Shown here one piece after another: positions 19,876 to 28,167 of a DNA stretch of 64,000 nucleotides. The translations under genes and the position numbers were made by a program. Within the stretch, counting starts at the first letter, position 1. Each line of letters begins with the position of its first letter. Below the pieces are notes generated by a model. That model saw only the letters and a list, made by a program, of their open reading frames with translations, was not told where the DNA came from and made no database searches. The DNA comes from Collinsella sp. AF23-4AC (GTDB lineage Bacteria; Actinomycetota; Coriobacteriia; Coriobacteriales; Coriobacteriaceae), in NCBI RefSeq assembly GCF_003462685.1, contig NZ_QRVE01000002.1:136247-200246 (forward strand), given 5' to 3'.

Positions 19876-20667
19876 CTAAATATCCCCTCGGTTCTCAAAA
19901 TTCGATTCCCAGTAATTAAATCCGCGCAGGTAGGCGGTCTTTTCGTAACACAGGCAGTACTTGGAGACCGCCGTAAGCTCGGCCGCTCCCGGCGGCACCA
20001 TATCACGCACCAGCTGCGGGCAAAACTCGGTAAACTTGACCTCCATCACCAGCTTGCCGGGCTCCAGGACCGGCAGCGCGGGCAGCGTCGCGTCAAAGAT
20101 ATCGAAGCTTCCCACCGCGGCACGCACGTTCATGTCAAACGTGATGCGCACGGTGCCCTCGTCCATCACCCACGGCTCGCGCTCGTAATCCACGATGGTC
20201 CGCGGGCGCATCATGTTGCAGATGCACTCGATGTAGAACTCGCGACAGAGCGGATAGGGGCTCCTCAGCAAAAAGCCGTAGTCGCCAGCCAGAATCTGCT
20301 CAAACTCGCCACGTGTGAGCGGCGCGTCCTCCTTATAGATCCAGCTACCGTACTTCTTTTTGCGCTCGAGCTTAATCACCTTGTCGCTGCCGTTATAGAT
20401 GCGCACGCGATACTTTTTGCGCATGAGAATGCCGGCGTCTTTTTCCTCGTAGGCCGAGTTGCAGTAGTCGTCAAAGTACAGGCTGCGAATGGTGTAACCG
20501 CCCGAGCGCGCATGCTTGTCCAGCTTAAACACCGGCGCCATGCGACAGGCAAGCGCGGCGTGCTCGCCCTCGTTAATGAGATATTTGAGCTCGTGGCGGT
20601 AACGCTCCTGCGTGGCACGTGCAGGCGGGGCCGACAAGCGCTCAAGCAGCGCGCTAGCCCTCCTCAT
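19876..20667 (-). CDS. VTC-domain polyphosphate-polymerase-like protein
   Basis: A 263-aa soluble VTC tunnel domain. Conserved basic and acidic residues of the family are present: ERYRHELKYLI near the N-terminus, YTIRSLYFDDY, KYRVRIYNG, IKLERKKKYG, TIVDYEREPW and the late VMEVKFTE. In eukaryotic VTC this fold makes polyphosphate from ATP; the bacterial stand-alone version has no established product. It overlaps cotH by 14 nt and leads into DUF4956. Activity is inferred from fold only. Confidence 0.85.
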   Translation of the reverse strand: MRRASALLERLSAPPARATQERYRHELKYLINEGEHAALACRMAPVFKLDKHARSGGYTIRSLYFDDYCNSAYEEKDAGILMRKKYRVRIYNGSDKVIKLERKKKYGSWIYKEDAPLTRGEFEQILAGDYGFLLRSPYPLCREFYIECICNMMRPRTIVDYEREPWVMDEGTVRITFDMNVRAAVGSFDIFDATLPALPVLEPGKLVMEVKFTEFCPQLVRDMVPPGAAELTAVSKYCLCYEKTAYLRGFNYWESNFENRGDI

Positions 20668-22423
20668 ACGTGTCCTCCACGACCTTACCGCCGTCTTGCA
20701 CGTAAAAACACTTTATGCCGTAGTGCTTGCCGTCGTCGGTCACATAGTAATCAAACGCATCTTGCGTATAACCGTCGGAGTTGGTGGCACGCACGCGCAC
20801 AAAATACTGGCCGGCATCGGGCGCATCGCAGGTCACCTCGGGAAGCAGCACGTCCTCGGCCTTAAAGACCACGTCGCTTATGGCATAGTCGCGCGCAAGC
20901 TCTACGGTGTAGCGAATGTCGCGCGCCTTAAAGTCGTAGGACGCATCCCAGTTAATGCGCAGCTTACCGTTATCGATCTGCGGCACGCCGATGTAGAACG
21001 GCATGGGCTTTTTAAAACTCTCGCGAAAGCTCTTGTAGTTCTCCTCGATCTCGGAGGGAATCGCCGCGGCGATCTGCTCGTATTGGTCCTTGGTGACAGG
21101 CAGATTGTCGATATCGGGCGAAGCAAAGACCAGGGATTCAGTCACCTCGCGGTAGTGCTTGATCATCTTGGTCAGGCGAGTCTCGGTCAAATACGAGCGC
21201 AAGTCCTTGACGGCACGGTCGAGTTCGCTGCGGAACGACTTGCTGCGCAACGCGCGGTTAAACAGCACGTTACCCCAGTAGTTGCTTGCGCCGCGCTCCC
21301 AGCTCGCGTAGTCCGAAAACCCGGTAAGAGAAAGCTCCAGCTTACGCAGCATGCCGTCGTTATCCCAATCCAGGATATACCAGACCTTGGAGTTAAGCGG
21401 GCTGTACAGATAGCAGTTACGGTTCTGCGTATCGCAGTTGCCCGTCAGGATCTGAAACGCCAACCAATAGACCAGGTTCTCGGTATCAAAGTAGGTGTCG
21501 AGCACGTCATCGATCTTTTGCGATTCGTCGTTGAGCGCATCGAGCATCTCGATGAGCTTGGTGTGGTCCGTATCGCCCTTAATCTCGAGCATGCCTTCAA
21601 AGCTTGCCTGGTTGTAGTCGGGATCATCGGCAAGCTTAATGGTGTCCTCGTAGCGATGGAAATCAAAGCTGTTCACCTTATACAGGTGCCCGCTCTTATC
21701 CAGGCCATGTGCCTTAAGCGCCGTCTTGTTGAGCTGCTCCACCTGCGTAAACAGGCCGTAGTCCTCAAAGGTATCGTTGGACTTTTCGGTCTGGTCGCAC
21801 ACCCACAGATGCACAAACTGCGAACGCAGGCCCATCATCTGGGGAATCCCGCGGATAAGATCGTAGGCCATCTTGTTGCGAAAACGCATACCCTCGCCCA
21901 TGTGCTTGTTGAGCGCAATCGCACGCTGCTGGCGCCAGGTACCTTTTCCTTTTTTGAGCTCCACCTTGTAATTCTTTTGCGTGTAGGAGCTCGACGTCTG
22001 GCCACGCACCTGCACGGTAGCATTGGGCGCTTCCTCGCCATAGCCAACCTCGCCGGCCTCCGGGCCGTCTTCGTCGCCCGCCTGCAAAAGGCCCATAACC
22101 TGATAGCGCGCCACGCCCATGTCGGCATAGTCATACACCGAGTACGTGTTGATCTCGGCCCAGCTGTGGTCGGTGTTCTCGGAGCTGTTGCCGCGTGAGA
22201 CCGTCAGGTACATGGTCACAATGCCCGAGTCGTCGTAAACCTCGTACAGCTCGTCCTTATCGCGCAGGTGCTTGGACTGGTCGGAGGCCTCGGCCTTTTT
22301 TATCTTGCCCTGCTTTTTGACCTTTTTGGTCGAGGAGTCTTCCTGCACCGAGCAGCCCGAAAGCAACAGCGCACCGGCAGCCGCCTCAAACAGGCGACGG
22401 CGAGACATCATCCTATCGGTCAT
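20654..22423 (-). CDS. CotH-family kinase, probable Tat-exported lipoprotein
   Basis: A 589-aa exported protein. The N-terminus MSRRRLFEAAAGALLLSGCS combines a Tat-like twin arginine with a lipobox (LSGC), so it is probably anchored to the membrane outer face. The CotH kinase domain follows: VRGQTSSSYTQKNYKVELKK, GMRFRNKMAYDLI, VHLWVCDQTEK, GNCDTQNRNCYLY and the catalytic-type WYILDWDNDGML. A fibronectin-like tail (~490-570) closes the protein. CotH proteins phosphorylate secreted protein targets in Bacillus; the substrate here is unknown. It overlaps pelG by 11 nt. Confidence 0.85.
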   Translation of the reverse strand: MTDRMMSRRRLFEAAAGALLLSGCSVQEDSSTKKVKKQGKIKKAEASDQSKHLRDKDELYEVYDDSGIVTMYLTVSRGNSSENTDHSWAEINTYSVYDYADMGVARYQVMGLLQAGDEDGPEAGEVGYGEEAPNATVQVRGQTSSSYTQKNYKVELKKGKGTWRQQRAIALNKHMGEGMRFRNKMAYDLIRGIPQMMGLRSQFVHLWVCDQTEKSNDTFEDYGLFTQVEQLNKTALKAHGLDKSGHLYKVNSFDFHRYEDTIKLADDPDYNQASFEGMLEIKGDTDHTKLIEMLDALNDESQKIDDVLDTYFDTENLVYWLAFQILTGNCDTQNRNCYLYSPLNSKVWYILDWDNDGMLRKLELSLTGFSDYASWERGASNYWGNVLFNRALRSKSFRSELDRAVKDLRSYLTETRLTKMIKHYREVTESLVFASPDIDNLPVTKDQYEQIAAAIPSEIEENYKSFRESFKKPMPFYIGVPQIDNGKLRINWDASYDFKARDIRYTVELARDYAISDVVFKAEDVLLPEVTCDAPDAGQYFVRVRATNSDGYTQDAFDYYVTDDGKHYGIKCFYVQDGGKVVEDTYEEG

Positions 22424-23957
22424 CAGAACCTCCCCAATGCTTGCGATACACGTGAACTACTGCGCGCTCAAACGCGCCATGTGACTCACCCTTATGGCGA
22501 CCTTCCTCATAGCGCTGCTCGGCACGGTCGAGCAAGCGGCCCAGCTGTGTAAACCAGCCCGTCTTGTCGGTCGCCACAATGGGCTGCTGGCTCAGGATAC
22601 GATAAGGCAAGTTGGCGGTATAGGTATCGAGCCGCAGCAGCGCCACGATAAAAAACACCGCCGCACCCAACAAAAAGCCAAAGCCGTAAAACTGCTGCGG
22701 CAAAAGCAACGACACGGCAGTCGCCAGCCCGGCCACACCGGCAAACAGTCCCGAGGCCAGCACGGCCCCCTTGTAGTCGGTAAAGTACAGCAAGATCAGC
22801 AGGATCGTGTTGCCCACGGCATACAGGCCGTAGCCCACGCACAGCGTGCGAAAATACCCGTGCATCAGGTTGTTAAAGCCCAACGGTAGGGCCGACAGCA
22901 CCGTGGTCTCGAGCGAGATGACCGCCGCCGTCACAAACAGCTGCTTGAGCGCACAAAACCGCAGTTCTCGGTTGAGCGTGGCAAGCATTTCCTCCTCGGC
23001 CACCACAATGTCGCCCACCACGCCGCCGTCGTTGAACAGGCTGTAGTAGTCGCGGTAGCGCGGATAAAAGTTGACCTCGACCGAGACCACAAAGTTGACG
23101 GACGTGACCAGGATCGTCAAAAACGCGATGAGCGCCGGCACATCGTAGTAGGGCGCACCATAAAACAAGCCCTTGACCTGCACGCCAATGGGACCGGCCC
23201 AAATTATCACCAAGTGCGCAAAGAGGCCCAGGTTGGTAAACAAGCCCGTGAGCGCCAACGGCATAAACTGATCGAGCCACCGTAAAAAAAGCCAGGGGCT
23301 GCGGTCGCCCTGCGGAAAATACCGGTACAGCAGCACAACGTCCCAGGCGAGCATGACGCCGTAGCCCAGAGCAATTGACGCCAACAGGCCCTCGACCGGC
23401 GGCAGCCCCAGCGCCAGCGCGGCCAGGGCGCACAGGCACGCCACGCCAATGGCAGCCGCAAAGCTGCATAGGATACCGCGGTAATCCTTGATGGCCGTGA
23501 GGTAACTCATGCCGTTCCAGTTGACGATCATAATGTTGAACAGCCACAGGCATAGCAGCCCCTGCAGCAGCGTGGCGCCCGAGAACAGCAAAAAGACGCC
23601 GTAGAGCACCGTGCCCGCAACGAGCATGACAGCATTGGAGCCCCAAAACGAGGGAAGAATCTCGTCCTCGCGCTCGGCAAACAACATATCAGCCAAAAAA
23701 CGCGTGACCGACATGGAGAAAAAGCTCGTGAGCGTAAGCGAGGCCAGCAGTGTGTAGGTCACCATGCACACCAGCAGATCCTGGTTGGCACGGCCCACAC
23801 CCCACAGACCGCACAGCACCAAGATACCCACCTGGAGTAGCACGCCCAACAGCATGGGACCAGTGCACACAATGCCGGCGTAGCCGTAAGCGCGCATCGT
23901 GGCAAACAGGCCCTTGCGCCTAAACAGGCGCTTGAGCTCAAAACCAATTCCGGCCAC
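22413..23957 (-). CDS. pelG: PelG-type exopolysaccharide transporter
   Basis: A 514-aa polytopic membrane protein with about 12 transmembrane segments. The start MAGIGFELKRLFRRKG is the PelG family signature, followed by VCTGPMLLGVLLQVGILVL. PelG is a MATE/flippase-like inner-membrane protein that moves the Pel polymer across the membrane with PelF, PelD and PelE. The C-terminal ~60 residues are cytoplasmic and charged. It starts 3 nt after the pelF stop. Confidence 0.9.
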   Translation of the reverse strand: MAGIGFELKRLFRRKGLFATMRAYGYAGIVCTGPMLLGVLLQVGILVLCGLWGVGRANQDLLVCMVTYTLLASLTLTSFFSMSVTRFLADMLFAEREDEILPSFWGSNAVMLVAGTVLYGVFLLFSGATLLQGLLCLWLFNIMIVNWNGMSYLTAIKDYRGILCSFAAAIGVACLCALAALALGLPPVEGLLASIALGYGVMLAWDVVLLYRYFPQGDRSPWLFLRWLDQFMPLALTGLFTNLGLFAHLVIIWAGPIGVQVKGLFYGAPYYDVPALIAFLTILVTSVNFVVSVEVNFYPRYRDYYSLFNDGGVVGDIVVAEEEMLATLNRELRFCALKQLFVTAAVISLETTVLSALPLGFNNLMHGYFRTLCVGYGLYAVGNTILLILLYFTDYKGAVLASGLFAGVAGLATAVSLLLPQQFYGFGFLLGAAVFFIVALLRLDTYTANLPYRILSQQPIVATDKTGWFTQLGRLLDRAEQRYEEGRHKGESHGAFERAVVHVYRKHWGGSDDR

Positions 23958-23960
23958 CGG

Positions 23961-25388
23961 CTACTCCCCCTCTCTGGGCAGGTCAAACGCTTGCGCCGTC
24001 TCGTCGTACAGCGCGCGATAGTTGGCGAGCATCTGCTCGTGCAAGAAGTACGTGGCAACGCGACGCTGGCCGCGCTCCCCCATCTCAATGCGACGAGCGC
24101 GGCTTGTGCACATGCGTTCCATGGCATCGGCCAAGCCCTTGCGATACATAGGCGGCGTCACAAAACCCGCCACGCCAAAATCGTCGCCCGGGGCGCCTTC
24201 GAGAAGCTCGCGACAGCAGCCCACCTCAGTCGTCACGCAGGGACGGCGCGCTGCAAGCGATTCCAGCACGCTGAGCGGCTGGCCCTCGGAGATGCTCGTC
24301 AAAATGGTAAAGTCGAGCTTTTCCATGTACTCGACCACGTTGACGCGGCCGGTAAAGATCAGGTCGCGCACGCCCAGGGTTTCGACCAGCGCGTGACACT
24401 CGGCGCCGTACTCCTCGTCGTCCACGCCGCCCATGATGTGCAGGCGCACCTTGGGCAGGCGCTCGTGCAGCTCAAAGAAGGCATAAATCATGGTCTTGAC
24501 ATCCTTGATGGGCGCCAGACGCACCACCGCGCCAATGTCCGCCCAGCCGTCATCGGTCTTTAAGGGAATATCCTTAAAGCGGTCGAACTGGATGCCGTTG
24601 GGGATGACCAGGCATTTGTCCGCATCGCAGCCCATATCAATCTGCGTCTTGCGGGCGTTATGGAACAAACTCGTCACGCGGAAGGCGCGGCGGTAGATCT
24701 CCTCCGAAAGCAGGTAGAAAAAGCGAATCCAGCGGTCCTTAAACGACGGCACCACCCAATCGGCGCGAATGATCTCTTCCTCGCGCTCGCGGGTATAGAT
24801 GCCATGCTCGGTCAGCAGCACCGGCGCATGGTGAACGCTTGAGCCCAGGCAGGCGAGCAGGCCACCGTAGCCGGTCGAGATGGCATGGTACACATCGGCC
24901 ACCGGCACCTCGCTGCCCAACAGGTAGAGCACGGGCAGCAACATGGAGCGCATGGTGTGAAATGCATCGGCAAAGGGCGTGTAGGGATACTCGGCCAGGC
25001 ACACGTCGCGAAAGATATCCATAAACGTGCGGCTCTGCAAAAACGAGAGCGGATGCACGCGACGGCGGTGGAAGATATCGAATAACACGTCCCAGTCCGG
25101 ATTGGAGAGCGACACCAGACGGCGTAGCGCATCGCGCTCACGGTCGTTAAAACTGGCTTCATGTTGCTCGCCCGAAAGCCGCAGGGCATCGTCCAGGAAC
25201 ACCTCGTGCACCTCTACCACGTTGCCGGGCAGCTCGTAGACAAACTTGCCGCGGTCGGCAGCATGCGCGCCGATCACCCACAGCACAAACTCGTGCTCGG
25301 GCATGGCCTGGATATAGCCGTGCATCCAGGTAGATACGCCGCCGTGCACATAGGGGTAGCAACCCTCGAGCACCAAGCAGATTCTCAT
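23961..25388 (-). CDS. pelF: PelF-type GT4 glycosyltransferase (Pel polymerase)
   Basis: A 475-aa GT-B glycosyltransferase. The N-terminus RICLVLEGCYPYVHGGVSTW is the PelF signature. The C-terminal half has VVRLAPIKDVKTMI, FTGRVNVVEYMEKLD and the nucleotide-binding LTSISEGQPLSVLESLAA with the E-x7-E arrangement. PelF uses UDP-linked amino sugar to make the cationic GalNAc/GlcNAc Pel polymer at the cytoplasmic face. It overlaps the PelA-like gene by 4 nt (ATGA). Confidence 0.92.
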   Translation of the reverse strand: MRICLVLEGCYPYVHGGVSTWMHGYIQAMPEHEFVLWVIGAHAADRGKFVYELPGNVVEVHEVFLDDALRLSGEQHEASFNDRERDALRRLVSLSNPDWDVLFDIFHRRRVHPLSFLQSRTFMDIFRDVCLAEYPYTPFADAFHTMRSMLLPVLYLLGSEVPVADVYHAISTGYGGLLACLGSSVHHAPVLLTEHGIYTREREEEIIRADWVVPSFKDRWIRFFYLLSEEIYRRAFRVTSLFHNARKTQIDMGCDADKCLVIPNGIQFDRFKDIPLKTDDGWADIGAVVRLAPIKDVKTMIYAFFELHERLPKVRLHIMGGVDDEEYGAECHALVETLGVRDLIFTGRVNVVEYMEKLDFTILTSISEGQPLSVLESLAARRPCVTTEVGCCRELLEGAPGDDFGVAGFVTPPMYRKGLADAMERMCTSRARRIEMGERGQRRVATYFLHEQMLANYRALYDETAQAFDLPREGE

Positions 25389-27265
25389 TTGTCGCCGCCC
25401 TCCTTGCGCTCAATCGTCACGGTCTTGTCCGTGGCCTTGAGCAGATACAGATTGCCCGTAAGGTGCGTCAGTTCGCCACCCGTCACCGCACCCGGCTCGC
25501 CATTATTAGCGCGGAACATGAGCCACGCCTCGTCGTGGAAATTGCCCAGGCTGAGCGTCCAGGCATCCGCGCTGGTATCCACGCTCACCGTAACCGACGA
25601 AAAGCGCTGGATGGCACCGGAGCACTCCGACGCCGTCTGGTGCCGCAGGTCGGGCGCGGATTTGGTAAGCCACTCCAGGTAGTCGACCAGGCCGCCCTTG
25701 TAGACCTCCCAGCCCTCCTTGGCTCCGCGATCGGGGTCCAAAAGGTCGTCCGGGTGCATAAAGTGCGTGCTCACATAGTGCATGTTGAGCTCGGACACGG
25801 CTGCCAGGCGCATATAGGAATCGTCGACCATGCCGCCCGAAACAATACGTGGCTGCTCCACAATGCCATCGCTCGCCACGCCAAACTCCTGCACGTACGG
25901 CAGGTCGGTGCCATCCTCAAAATACGTACTGGCAATGGTCTTAATTCGCGGAACATCGGTACCGATAAGCTTGCGCGCGCGGGCCGAAAGGATATTTGAC
26001 GGCGGCACGTAAACCGAGCCATGAGCATTGGGCAGGACCTCGTCCTGAACCGCGATAAGTTCGTTGAGCGAAGCGACGAGCGTCTCTTTGTTCTTCCAGG
26101 TCTTGTAGGCGTACAACGTACCATAGTCGGTGTCCCAGAGCGCAAGCGGCTGATGGTTGTAGCCGTGAAAGCCCAGCTCTCCGCCCATCTGCAGCAGCAT
26201 GCCGCCAAAATATCGAAACTGCGTGGTATCGGGTTGGCGCGCGGGCTCGGTCTGGTTGACCGCGTCCTCGTAGTTTTCGATCATCACGCCGGTATAGCGA
26301 ATGCCATATTTTTGCGCGAGCTTTTGCAGATCGCGCCACCAGACCTTGGTGTAAAAATCGGCAATGGAAAGGCCGTAGTCACGCTTGATATAAGTACCAT
26401 CGCCCGAGGGCACGGGGCTAGGAAAGTCGTCCAAAAAGAACACGGCGCTGTTGATGACCGGATAGGCCGTGGTATCACCCAGCAGACTGATCGCCGCGGC
26501 GTAAAAGCCACGCATGACCTTGTCATAGATACCGATATTGCACACCACGGTGTGACCACTGCCGCAATCGTTAGACCAAATGAGCGGCGTGCCAGTGTCA
26601 CCGGTCTTTGCCCATACGTGGGCCGTTTCGCGCAATGAAACCGAGAGCGAAGAATCGAAGGGATCCGAGAGCTCGTAGCGCTCTCCCCCGCCCAGCATAA
26701 AGTCTTCGCTCGGCACAATGCTTTCGGCTTTTACATAGTCATATCCGGCCGATTCAATGCCAAGCTTGGAGGCAATCACTTGCAGATAGCTCGAGTTATC
26801 CGGAGGCATGGCAAGCATAAGCGAACCGCCGGCACTCACCCAACTCATAATGTCGCTCAGGTGCGTACCGAGCCCATCGAGCGACGGCATGAGCAAAATC
26901 ACGCGATCGAAGGAGGTCAGCGAGGGAATGGCATCCGCACCATCCAGGGCAAGGTCCACGTCGCGGTGCGCGATCTTCATGTCGAGCAGGATCTGGTCGA
27001 ACTGTTCCTTTACGTCCTCGACGCCAGCTTGATCGGAATCGGTAATGACCAGGCACGTGGGCTTTTGGCCAAAGATTGCCGAGGAGGCCGGCACCGCGTC
27101 GTTGGCGGCGAGCATGCCCAGCTTGTGCTGTCCAGCGCTGTACTGCACGCCGGCGCGTTCGATCAGCAGCACGGCGGCCATGACGATAAAAACAGCCCAC
27201 ACTACGAGCAGCCCCATCCAACGAAAGCGGTCTGCACGGTCGCGGATATGTTGCACCACGCTCAT
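25385..27265 (-). CDS. PelA-like membrane-anchored polysaccharide deacetylase (DUF2194)
   Basis: A 626-aa protein with an N-terminal transmembrane anchor (WMGLLVVWAVFIVMAAVLLI) and a large extracellular part. Residues ~60-260 look like a Rossmann/glutamine-amidotransferase-like domain. Then comes a CE4-type deacetylase region: VFFLDDFPSP (double Asp), GFHGYNHQPL (metal-type HxxxH), VYVPPSNILS and FMHPDDLLD. A C-terminal beta domain follows. It lacks the hydrolase domain found in the Gram-negative PelA. The start chosen has GGGGAGGAG 6 nt upstream and overlaps the pelE-like stop (ATGA); an upstream in-frame start is less likely. Confidence 0.82.
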   Translation of the reverse strand: MSVVQHIRDRADRFRWMGLLVVWAVFIVMAAVLLIERAGVQYSAGQHKLGMLAANDAVPASSAIFGQKPTCLVITDSDQAGVEDVKEQFDQILLDMKIAHRDVDLALDGADAIPSLTSFDRVILLMPSLDGLGTHLSDIMSWVSAGGSLMLAMPPDNSSYLQVIASKLGIESAGYDYVKAESIVPSEDFMLGGGERYELSDPFDSSLSVSLRETAHVWAKTGDTGTPLIWSNDCGSGHTVVCNIGIYDKVMRGFYAAAISLLGDTTAYPVINSAVFFLDDFPSPVPSGDGTYIKRDYGLSIADFYTKVWWRDLQKLAQKYGIRYTGVMIENYEDAVNQTEPARQPDTTQFRYFGGMLLQMGGELGFHGYNHQPLALWDTDYGTLYAYKTWKNKETLVASLNELIAVQDEVLPNAHGSVYVPPSNILSARARKLIGTDVPRIKTIASTYFEDGTDLPYVQEFGVASDGIVEQPRIVSGGMVDDSYMRLAAVSELNMHYVSTHFMHPDDLLDPDRGAKEGWEVYKGGLVDYLEWLTKSAPDLRHQTASECSGAIQRFSSVTVSVDTSADAWTLSLGNFHDEAWLMFRANNGEPGAVTGGELTHLTGNLYLLKATDKTVTIERKEGGDK

Positions 27266-28167
27266 CTGGTCTCCTCCCCGTCGCGCCAAAACGCCAACTG
27301 TTCGCGGTTGGCGGCACTCAAATACACATGCTGATTGTCGATCGCATCGATCACACGGTGGACCTCGTCACCGTCGCGGCGCATCACGGCCAGGCGCAGG
27401 CAAAGCATCCAAACCTCCTGCTCCTCGGGCACGTCGAGCACCAGCTGGTCGGTCACGGTCTGCGCCTCGTCGATCTGTCCGACATCGGCCAGCGCCGTCG
27501 CGTATCGAATGCGCAGCTTAAGGGTATCCTCGCGTTCGCAGCGACGCGCAAGCAGGCGCGCGTACTGTTGGCGCTGAATCTGAGCCACGTGCCCCTCAGC
27601 CAAGCCCGAGCCCAAGTATTCACCAAGATAATCGCAGTATTCGTTGAGGTTTTGCGCGCTCGGGTCCGTCTTAAAGGCACGCTCCAGCTGCTGCAGTTTA
27701 AGGTCAGACTCCTTGGAGATCTGCGCCACCGCCGTCGCGGCATAGTGCGCCACCTCAACGTCGTCGTTAAGCTTAGCCGCCTGCAGCTGCGCCAGGTACG
27801 CGTCGGGCTCCTCGGTGAGCATGGAAAGCATTAGGCGGCGCCGGTATGCCGGGTCGTTGACGATGAGCGCCTCCTCGAGCGGAACTACGCCTGCATCGTC
27901 CTCACCACTCGGTACCGACATACTACGATGCGGGTCATCGTTGAAGCGCAGCGACTCCAGCGCAGACCCTTTCAGCCCCTCGCCAAACACCGCGCTGCGG
28001 ACCGATAGCAGAACCACCAGCAACGGGCCCCACAGCGGCACCAGCACTATCACAGCCAGCATGTGCCCGCGCACCGGCAGCAGGCCCAGCTTCATGAGCG
28101 TCCACAGCATCAGGCAAACCAGCGCATGAATCAGCAGCAAGACGGCAGCAACGACAAGCGAGATCAA
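27262..28167 (-). CDS. PelE-like TPR membrane protein
   Basis: A 301-aa protein with two N-terminal transmembrane helices (residues 3-28 and 36-57), then a helical, TPR-like cytoplasmic region from ~100 to the end (TALADVGQIDEAQTVTDQLV is a typical TPR helix pair). This topology matches PelE, which links PelD and PelF/PelG in the Pel synthase complex. Sequence similarity alone would be weak; the call rests on topology and position between pelD-like and pelA-like genes. Both ends overlap the neighbours by 4 nt. Confidence 0.75.
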   Translation of the reverse strand: MISLVVAAVLLLIHALVCLMLWTLMKLGLLPVRGHMLAVIVLVPLWGPLLVVLLSVRSAVFGEGLKGSALESLRFNDDPHRSMSVPSGEDDAGVVPLEEALIVNDPAYRRRLMLSMLTEEPDAYLAQLQAAKLNDDVEVAHYAATAVAQISKESDLKLQQLERAFKTDPSAQNLNEYCDYLGEYLGSGLAEGHVAQIQRQQYARLLARRCEREDTLKLRIRYATALADVGQIDEAQTVTDQLVLDVPEEQEVWMLCLRLAVMRRDGDEVHRVIDAIDNQHVYLSAANREQLAFWRDGEETR

